Assembly: GCA_947652605.1 (NCBI GenBank)
Contig: OX393577.1
Span: forward strand, 25,609,466-25,673,465
DNA from: Elmis aenea
Lineage: Eukaryota > Arthropoda > Insecta > Coleoptera > Elmidae
Direction: 5' to 3'
DNA: 64,000 nt
Of the stretch, positions 56,885 to 64,000 are shown one piece after another. Position 1 is the stretch's first letter. The number at the start of each line of letters is the position of its first letter. The position numbers were made by a program, and so were the translations under genes. A model generated the notes under the pieces. The model had not been told where the DNA came from and did not search any database. It was given only the letters and a program-made list of their open reading frames with translations.

Positions 56885-57119
56885 CAACCAGGTTGCCATG
56901 GTGATTGTTTTTTTTTTATTTGCGTTGTTAAAGAAGCATGCAATCAAGTTAATTTCACCGGCAGTTTGTTAAGTTATTGTTTAATTATGGTCGGTGAAGA
57001 CGCAGTGTGACGCTGACGATAGTGATGTTGTTGTCATTGATTGATGGACAGACCGTGGACGGACACTGAAAAAATAAATCGTATACACTTATCGGTGTTG
57101 TAACCTATATTATACGCAC

Positions 57120-58430
57120 GACCTCTGGCACAGTAAGGACGAAAATATGTCAGCGGCAGCGTGACCAGGCGATTTGTTGCAAGAATCGCCAACAGGGCGC
57201 GCCAAAGTGGCCAAAATAGCCAACAGAGGACGCAGATGTAGCCAAAATCGCCAACTCGCATTTTTTATTTTTATTGTTAGTTAAAATAATTGTATTAGGA
57301 GAAATGTGATAAAGGGTTAAAAAAATAATAAAGACCAACCACAAAACATAAAATTTGTTTTGTTATTATATTTAATATAATTCACATAAATCTACCTTAA
57401 ATCACATGTAAACGAACATACAGTGCTAGCCGCTAGCGCCAAAGTATGGAAACAGACCATATAACAGACAAATATCTAGAACACTATTGAAGATAGATAT
57501 TACAATGAAATTTGGTAACTGACCGTTATGTTCCGGATTTGATGAAAAATCGTGATATCTATTAAAATATCTATTTTAGTTATAAAACAGGTTTATTGTT
57601 TTTGAAGGACAATTAAATTTTCTACAAGACTGTGTAAAAACATATAGGATGTTATATTTAAGAAAAATGAGTTATTGATGTTTAAAGTCTTACAATTTTG
57701 ACCAAGCGTAAAAAACGCCCTGTATAATATTTTAAAAATGTAGTTAATCATTAATTAATTAATTTTTAATCTAAATTTAAACGAAATTTTTTTCGACTGC
57801 CTTTTCAATAAATGTTGAAAATTTTTGAAAATGCTGAACATTTTACGAAAATGGTCAAGTTAGAGTTAGACCTATATAACCTTTTACAGTTTTTGAAGTA
57901 AGTATAGGAGAAATCTAAAAATAAAATAATACACAAAGTATTCCATATAAAATTTCAAAGTTTGAGTCCGTTTCTGGTTGAACCGGAAATCGTATTGCAA
58001 CCTCAACATTTTCATCGAATCGGAAACATAGCGTAACGGTCAAATACCAAGTATTATTATAATATCTTTAATAGTGTTCTAGATATTTGTATGTTCTGCT
58101 TCCATATTTTTGCACAGCACTGTGTAAAAAAATTCAAACGTTGCAAAACACAATAATAAAAAAAAAATAAAACGACCTTGTCAATAATTGTCATCTATAA
58201 TACGCTTGCGCTTGCGAAGCAAATAACACTCAACATAACACTTACTATCGAATGTTGCAGAGTATACATATTTTTAGCGGTGACATTAACGCAAAATTGT
58301 AATTTTTGAAGTGGGATATCGCCAAATTTAACGCCAATCGCCACGCCAAATAAGTGCCACGCGTAGCCAAAATTGCGATAAATCGCCAAATACGGCAACT
58401 TTGGTCAGCGGTCCTATATCACCGCTTAGC
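57120..58430. repeat. region flanked by GCCAAAATCGCCAA word arrays
   Basis: Words of the AATCGCCAA / GTAGCCAAAATCGCC type cluster at 57165-57260 and again, in the same orientation, at 58315-58400. A CGCTGACC/GCGTGACC-like edge lies on each side, so they could be subterminal arrays of one element. A separate hairpin MITE (57421-58122) lies between them. Element ends are not resolved. Confidence 0.4.
57421..58122. mobile_element. palindromic MITE, CAGTGCT family
   Basis: Left CAGTGCTAGC...CAAAGTATGGAA, then AGACAAATATCTAGAACACTATT. Right, read inward, CAGTGCTGTGCAAAAATATGGAAG, then ACAAATATCTAGAACACTATTAAAGATA. The preceding dinucleotide is TA; the following one is TG. A small TATAGGATGTTATATTTAAG...CGCCCTGTATA unit (57638-57725) is nested inside and is the same mini-repeat as at 17888. 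Confidence 0.75.
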
Positions 58431-58697
58431 AGTCAACCCGTTAACTGTAAATTAATAACATTTCGTATGATGCGCTTTTATGAGGTATTGTTAAACATAA
58501 GTTCCGGCTTTGAGAAATGAAAATGAAATAAAATGGTTACCAAATCAGGACCAGAAAATCTTATTCAGAATATTTCAACTAGCGTTGCTCTGGCATCATT
58601 TAAAATCATTTGATATAATAATAGTACCAAGAACGATAGTAAATTGACATGTAGTTACTGTTTGACAAGTAATAAAACTACACTGATGAATAATAAA

Positions 58698-58710
58698 GTT
58701 TTATTTCAAC
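58698..58710 (-). terminator. polyadenylation signal of the cytochrome c gene
   Basis: AATAAA on the minus strand (TTTATT at 58700-58705) lies about 55 bp after the stop codon. A second AATAA-type word lies just beyond. Confidence 0.55.
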
Positions 58711-58760
58711 GTTTAAGAGGTTCCATAAATATAAAAAATATCTATGTTTAATTAGATAAA

Positions 58761-59075
58761 TTATTTTGTAGCCTGTTCTAAATAGGCAATCATGTCGGCC
58801 CTTTCTTGAGGTTTTTTCAATCCAGCAAACACCATTTTAGTTCCCGGAATATATTTCTTTGGATCTATGAGGTATTCGTCCAAAGTACTTTTATTCCAAA
58901 TTACTCCTTTATTCTTATTTGCGTCAGTGTAGGCGAAACCAGGTGCTGATCCAGATTTTCTTCCCATTAAACCATTGAGATTCGGACCCACTTTATGTTT
59001 TCCTCCTTTCTCAAGAGTGTGACATTGGGCGCATGCTTTGGTAAAAGTCTTTTTACCGGCTTCTGCATCTCCCAT
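58761..59075 (-). CDS. Cyt-c: cytochrome c, 104 residues
   Basis: The electron carrier between complex III and complex IV in the mitochondrial intermembrane space; also an apoptosis factor. Start [11 protein letters not shown], haem motif CAQCH (C15, C18, H19, i.e. 14/17/18 in mature numbering), [10 protein letters not shown], the KYIPGTKM loop with the axial Met ligand M81 (mature 80), and C-terminal helix ERADMIAYL. Length is standard. The frame is open for 23 further codons upstream, but family alignment sets the start at ATG 59075, as the extension is basic and unlike any cytochrome c leader. The coding region has no intron. Substitutions such as LDEYL and KMVFAGLKK with ERAD recall the second (distal/testis-type) insect cytochrome c more than the somatic one; this is an impression. 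A retrocopy is possible, but the frame is intact and no poly(A) tract is seen. Confidence 0.95.
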   Translation of the reverse strand: MGDAEAGKKTFTKACAQCHTLEKGGKHKVGPNLNGLMGRKSGSAPGFAYTDANKNKGVIWNKSTLDEYLIDPKKYIPGTKMVFAGLKKPQERADMIAYLEQATK

Positions 59076-60071
59076 AGTTAAAGAAATTTGAAGTTCCAAC
59101 AACAAATTTTTAGTATATTTTTTAGTTTTATGTGACTTTGACAAACACTTTCAGTTGAAATTGACTTGTTTTTTAGGCCTTCTTCAATTTGTTGTTTTTT
59201 GTTACAGATAATTTACAAGTGTGCGGGCGTGTATTGTTCTCCGTTACTAGGTACTGTTCTGTGGTTAAGATTTCTCATATAATGAACTTTCTAGTAAGCG
59301 ATAAATGTGAAATAATTTAGTTTAGAGTTCCATGGTGTTTTGATTTTATTTATTCAACTTATACCGTCTTAGACCGTGTACCACGTAGACAGAACGATTC
59401 ACACTACGGTGTAATGAACTGCGCTCTTTACTTTAATAGAATGACAGTAGCTGTCAGATTGACATTAAAGGAAATATTTTAATATAGAATATTCATTCCA
59501 TTTCGTTATAATTCACTGACTTGAGTTTTTTTAAATATTAAATTTCTTGTTATTTTTAGGATTGGCGTTATTTTGCTAAGATTAGTATTTTAAAACTTTA
59601 ACCGTTGTCAAGGTTAGATTTTTAAGATAAGTAAGTATTGAGCTAAATACAAAAAATAAGTACATCAAAATAATCGTTAAAGATTTGATTTTACTAAATC
59701 CCTTTCGATCTTCTTTCTTAAATATTGTTAATAAACACTATTTAAATTTAAATAATTTTGGTTTGTTCAGGAATTGTATTACGACGACGATATTTTTTAA
59801 TATATTTTTTATTGTGTGTGATATGATATTGGACATGGTTAAATTTTAAGCCTTACGCCATGTAGTAAACTAATACTCAAATTATTGCCAAATGTGTTCT
59901 GCCGTTTTTATATCAAGGCGGAAGAAATTATTTACTAATGGAGTTTAGTCATTTTTTAAATTAATGTCTCATTGCTCATTTAATCATATCTAGATGTCTC
60001 GAATCTTACTTAAAAGGACGCTATTTATTAGAGAGCATATTTTATGTTTTACCACTATAAGTTACAAAACT
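59076..60071. other. upstream region of cytochrome c, AT-rich
   Basis: It should hold the 5' untranslated region and promoter of the minus-strand cytochrome c gene. A minus-strand TATAAG lies near 59359. No splice signals or start site can be fixed with confidence. The rest to 60071 is AT-rich with no gene seen. Confidence 0.35.
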
Positions 60072-60115
60072 CCTTGACACCGAAAGGTTCAAGAGGAACC
60101 GATTATGAAGAAGAA
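60072..60115 (+). repeat. 5'-truncated LINE end (~40 bp)
   Basis: CACCGAAAGGTTCAAGAGGAACC followed by a GAAGAAGAA tail matches the last ~45 bp of the LINE at 38800-38848 (CACCGAAAGGTACAAGAGGAACC). Such very short 3' copies are typical of target-primed insertion that stopped early. Confidence 0.75.
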
Positions 60116-60146
60116 TGAAAACGCTTAAGCCACCACATGGCTTATA

Positions 60147-60905
60147 CAGGGTGTTTCTTAAGTATTGCAAAAAAATTCAGGAGGTGATTCCTTATCGAAA
60201 ATTAAAGGGGGTCTTTCATTAAAAAAAAATTCCTTAGACGTCTCCTTTCGAAGTTACACCCCCCTAAAGGGGTGCGGTAAAATTAGGTTTTTATTTTATT
60301 TCTCAAATTTGGATAAATTTAGGAAACTAATATTTGGTAAATGTTTTATACTTATTAAAAGGTTTCCCTTAGTAATATTTTTAATCATCTCCCACTTCCA
60401 CAGGGGGCTGAAAAGTGCGACCCCTGTTGGTTATTTTATCAGAACTTTTTGGTGGGTTAAAAATTTTTAATTGAAAATATTTTTCTTTAAAGCTTGATTT
60501 ATTTAGAAACTTTATTTATTCTCTAGTTTATCTCGTAAAACCTACCGTTTTTGAGTAAAAAATAAAATAAGTAAACATGAACCATCAAATATTCCAATAT
60601 AAAACGATTCATTTTGGTGGTTTCCATGGTTTGTTTATGTTCATGTTGAGTAGAATTGACGGGCGTTATAGCGTTGTCGCCGCGTTAACCTTAAAATGCA
60701 TTACACCCGTCAATTCTATCCAACATGAACATAAACAAACCATGGAAACCACCAAAATGAATCGTTTTATATTGGAATATTTGATGGTTCATGTTTACTC
60801 ATTTTATTTTTTACTCGAAAGGATTTTTTTTAATGAAAGACCCCCCTTAATTTTCGATAAGGAATCACCTCCTGAATTATTTTGCAATACTTAAGAAACA
60901 CCCTG
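60147..60905. mobile_element. foldback MITE, CAGGGTGTTTCTTAAG family, one arm shortened
   Basis: The left arm (60147-60690) and right arm (60700-60905) share CAGGGTGTTTCTTAAGTATT, AGGAGGTGATTCCTTATCGA, AATTAAAGGGGGTCTTTCATT and, near the loop, CATGAACATAAACAAACCATGG. The right arm lacks the central ~330 bp of the left arm. TA flanks both ends. The 101- and 105-codon frames here are by-products. A solo arm of the family is at 50830-51413. Confidence 0.85.
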
Positions 60906-61510
60906 TATAATGCATTAATTTACTTATTTCGTATTACAATGTAACATTTTGTAAAACATCGATTTTTTTGTGCAGTATTTGTTGTCTATCAGATTATATT
61001 GATTTTATGTGTAAGTATTTATTAACTAATTACAGTTTAAATAGTTTTTTTATGAACGTATTTTTTTTTGCGACATTTCTTACATTTGGGGTTTTGCGAT
61101 GTATTAGATAATTAAAGCTTTTATTATTGTAAACAGATAAAAATCGGTGCTTTTATAGTAGTAGTTTATTATTTCAATATCTTACAAAATATTTCTAAAT
61201 TTTCTATCACATGGACCCATTTATTACATATTATTATTTTGACCTATTTACAATCAAAAACATCCTTAAATTTAGATTTTTCGTCGATAATTTTTGATAA
61301 TTTGCAAAAAATATTTACAAACATTTTAATAAGTGGGTTAAGTATAACACATATTTAAAAGAAATTATCTCGTACTATTTCACCTACAGCTACTATCACT
61401 ACTTAAAAAAATAAATCAAAAAACGGCAAAAGACGAACCAGAAGCAAATTAGTTAGTTGAAACAATTGGAAATTTTGTAATAGTAAAAGCTGTTTTTGCT
61501 ACCAATAATG
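60906..61510. other. AT-rich intergenic, no gene seen
   Basis: It lies downstream of the Pro/Gln-rich gene on the minus strand. Its 3' untranslated region probably ends near the AATAAA words at 61511-61528. Confidence 0.4.
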
Positions 61511-61528
61511 TTTATTTACTGTTTTATT
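61511..61528 (-). terminator. polyadenylation signals of the Pro/Gln-rich gene
   Basis: Two AATAAA words on the minus strand (TTTATT at 61511-61516 and 61523-61528) lie 20-40 bp after the stop codon of the reconstructed last exon. Confidence 0.5.
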
Positions 61529-61547
61529 TTGATTTTCTGCGTTCAGC

Positions 61548-63144
61548 TTAACAAGCACAGTCGCAGGAGCAACGTTTTACACGTTTTTCAGTTTTTGGTA
61601 AAAGGGCGTCCACAGAACGAACTGAACGAGGTTGGACATCTGAAACAAACATTTTAACAGTTAATTTTGTTGAGGTATGCTTTTGAGCAAAGGCAGCTAC
61701 TTAATATAAATTTAACATAGGTTGTTTCATCCAAGAACGACCAACCGTTTGATACAAAAGATGTTTGTGTAGTATTATTACCTACCTACCTTTTGTACTT
61801 CTGCATCAAAATATATTTTAATGGTATCTTCTTCCATATTTTGACTCTAACGAATTTGAAATAATGTAACGTGAAAAGTGTAAAAATTATTTATCTAAAA
61901 TTAGCAGTTTTCGTGTAATTCTCATTTTCTGAAATTTTTAGTGATACACATTTGTAATAAACAGTTAATAATTAACAATGTAAAGATATCAGAGAATAAT
62001 TATTTGGAAGTTGCATAAAAAAATTCTTAGCCCGATTAACTTAACTTTTGAAATGATTCAAAATATGTTCTTGTACATTTCGCTAATAAACTTTTAAATT
62101 TCATCATTTTGTAATTCTTACATGTAATGTAATTATCTTTTAGAAACATAAAGCACTTTGTGCATAAAGTTAATATTTTATGCATTATTCGGTTTTAATA
62201 ATAAGTTGAAAGTTTTTGTAAATGTTAACTAGTAAGGAAGATATATAATAATTAGTCTTGGGTAAGGATATTCTATATAGAAGGTGTATAAAATCTCAAA
62301 CTCTCTTCACCACTCACGAAAAAGTACAGCTAAGAGCTAACAATATCATGTCGGATACATTCGTTAAGAAACTGCAGTTTGCTGCACTATCTACTCTTTT
62401 CTTTCATTTACAGTAACGTTAATGTCAATATACTTACAGTGTGGTCTTATAGCTTCAGATGCAGCTGGTTGGGGTTCTTGGATTTCCTGTTGCATCATTG
62501 AAACAGGAATGTGGACTGGAAGTCCTCTGGCATAAGTTTGTCTGCCGTTCATTTCTTGGGCGCTTTGTCTTTGTTGCTGGATAATACGCATTTCTTGAGG
62601 TTCTTGCTCTTGTTCTTCAGATACTGACAAGATAACTTCGGGATTCGGTAGCCTATTGATTTGACTAAGTACTTCTTCAGGGATTGCAATTCTTTGGGCC
62701 ATCATCATTTCATGAACTGGGAAACGGGGGGGAGGGCGTTGTTCAGAATCAGGCTGAGCGACATCGTTAATTACTTGGGTGTCCTCTTGTTCTGATCTTT
62801 GTGCTGCCTCTGCTTGAGCACGCTGAGCTGCTTCCTCTTGGGCTCTTAAAGCTTCCATGCGGAGTCTCTGGTTAATGAGTTGTTGAGCGATGTGTTGAAT
62901 AAATGGTGGTGGCATGGGTGGACCTTGTCCTCCTTGTTGCATCATTGGACCAGGCATAGGTGGACGTAAGGTCTCCATGGGGTGCGGCATTTGCATTTGT
63001 GGTGGTTGCATGTGTTGGGGTAATTGGTTGGCTTGTTGGGCCATGTGAGTTTGGAATGGATTGATGGGACCAATTGGAATTACAATTGGTTGTATCATGA
63101 CAGTTTCTTCCTGTTCTTCAGATTCAGGTTCAGGAGGAGTATGG
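61548..63144 (-). CDS. unidentified Pro/Gln/Met-rich protein, 3' two exons
   Basis: Two exons are seen. The first (63144 down to 62438) follows the acceptor TTTTTACAG and ends at the donor ACT|GTAAGTA. The second (61639 down to 61548) follows TTTGTTTCAG and ends at TAA. The phases join cleanly (T + AT gives Tyr). The 265 visible residues are low-complexity: an acidic HTPPEPESEEQEE start, a Pro/Gln/Met-rich part (QMPHPMETLRPPMPGPMM), a Gln/Ala/Arg helix (LINQRLRMEALRAQEEAAQR), a Glu/Gln-rich middle, and a tail SVDALLPKTEKRVKRCSCDCAC. The RVKR just before CSCDCAC fits a furin-type cleavage site. The composition recalls secreted matrix proteins, but I cannot name the family. Reading through the donor would give a different short end (CKYIDINVTVNERKE). 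The 5' exons, including any signal peptide, are past the right edge. Confidence 0.7.
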
Positions 63145-64000
63145 CTGTAAAAATTTCAAAATTGATGAATATGTTTGACTGTTAATTTTAGTATTTAATA
63201 AGGATGATTATTTTTAAAAATCCAGTGGGTTTATTCTGTAATTTCCTAAAACCGGTTCTAAAGCGAAAAGTTTTCGGTAAACACCAAATTCGTACAATTA
63301 CAATTCTGTAACCAGCAAAGAATATGCAAATATCGGAATTTGATTGAAATCTTTGTAATAAATTTAGGTTCTTGTTGCTTAACTTATGCGATATCATTTA
63401 AAGCAACACATTTTTGTTTCTTCGTCATTAACTTTTAAACTCATTTGAATTTAAAAACTGTGATAATGAACAGTTATGTAGTACTATGGTATAGAATATT
63501 TTACACATAATTAACTGGAATTAACAGGAATTTCTATTGCTTATATTTCCTTTAACTGCAGATGTTCAAAATCAGCTGTTAGTCGCCATTCATTATTGAC
63601 GAACTGAATGCGCATCTGTAGCACGCACTTTCTGTATCAAAACTTGCATGGAAATAGGACAGTCCTATAGTATTTTCTGTACAAGAAACTGCATGAAACG
63701 CTTGTACATGCAAGAAACTATACAGAATTTTGTACGAGAAACCTGTCTGTATGACACGATATAAGATTTTCTGTATAATATTTGGTACAGATTGCTATAC
63801 AGAAATTTATACCGTGTCACACGGGCTTCAGAATCTTGCACGGTTTCTTTAAACGTGCAGTACACGTTTAAGAGGTTGCCTAATATTAAGGCAAAGCTGT
63901 TTCTAAATTCGAACGTGTTATATACAGCAAACACCATGTAAATTATTACATATTTACATACACTTTCATCAAAAGCATGTTTTATCAGGGGCAGTGCAGG
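63145..64000. other. intron of the Pro/Gln-rich gene, with inverted-repeat words
   Basis: It lies upstream of the acceptor at 63145. The stretch 63655-63870 repeats TGTACAAGAAAC, CTGTACAGAAA and similar words in both orientations and could be part of a MITE. CAGGGGCAGTGCAGG at the last bases resembles a hAT left end cut by the window edge. No further exon is convincing. Confidence 0.4.

Larger units (their letters stand above)
52830..57060 (+). repeat. cluster of repeat unit U (tandem copies, two insertions)
   Basis: The unit of about 0.37 kb runs from CGTCCGTCCAGA...CCGATCATTTTTAGGCT, GGCCGGAAAGTATCTGGTTGCCATGGTA and GTTGTTTTGTTGATTTG, through GCGTCGTTATACC and ATGGATGGCGACGATAGTGA, to TACCCGTAAAGTGTCTTTACTGG and CACTTTCCGGTCTTGTTACG. 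Copy b is 52830-53065 plus 55523-55610. Copy c is about 55610-55950, and the next unit begins about 55950. A worn copy lies at 56885-57060. Copy b is interrupted by a hAT and a foldback element. A dispersed copy is at 33376-33645. Confidence 0.75.

Noticed and set aside
60165..60894. Frames of 101 and 105 codons
   Set aside because: Both lie in the arms of a foldback MITE and are not preserved in the solo arm at 50830-51413.
63665..63937. 90-codon minus-strand frame, considered as the first exon of the Pro/Gln-rich gene
   Set aside because: It is made of interleaved inverted repeat words, has no signal peptide-like start, and no phase-matching donor was found.

Overview
This is an AT-rich, gene-poor stretch of an insect nuclear genome. 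The evidence is spliceosomal introns, an arthropod/animal-type cytochrome c, mariner, piggyBac-like and hAT transposons, LINE 3' ends with GAA-rich tails, a tRNA-derived SINE, and small proteins of the arthropod-rich DUF4817 family. The order cannot be fixed from the sequence; a beetle is a guess only. Almost all of the many 60-110 codon open frames are chance frames in AT-rich or inverted-repeat DNA.

Host genes are confined to the right end, both on the minus strand. One is an intact 104-residue cytochrome c (58761-59075). The other is the 3' part of an unidentified Pro/Gln/Met-rich gene (exons 62438-63144 and 61548-61639). Its last exon, which I reconstructed from splice phase, ends in an RVKR site followed by CSCDCAC. 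Its 5' exons lie beyond the right edge.

The rest is a mosaic of transposable elements. Left part (1-8.3 kb): a hAT 3' end, a decayed hAT-like MITE, a dead mariner and a palindromic MITE. At 9.3-10.9 kb and 16.4-17.9 kb lie the two most interesting objects. Both are 1.5-kb foldback elements with TA-CAGGGTG...CACCCTG-TA ends and near-full-length inverted arms. Each has a short central loop coding for a 65-78 residue DUF4817-like helix-turn-helix protein and nothing else. At least ten further hairpin elements or arms with the same terminal style, but no gene, are scattered through the window.

Middle part (18-46 kb): RTE-like LINE 3' fragments; two TTAA-flanked (piggyBac-type) MITEs, one at 20.4 kb and one further right at 51.7 kb; a dispersed ~0.4-kb repeat split by a foldback element made of GGCGAAGAATTG iterons; an orphan heat-shock-type promoter; and a hAT element with a palindrome nested inside it. 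Right-middle part (47-58 kb): mariner and hAT relics, a SINE, and a repeat unit hit by a hAT and by a second iteron-type foldback element only a few bases apart. The two host genes follow.

Coordinates of decayed repeats are approximate. All family assignments were made by eye, without database searches.
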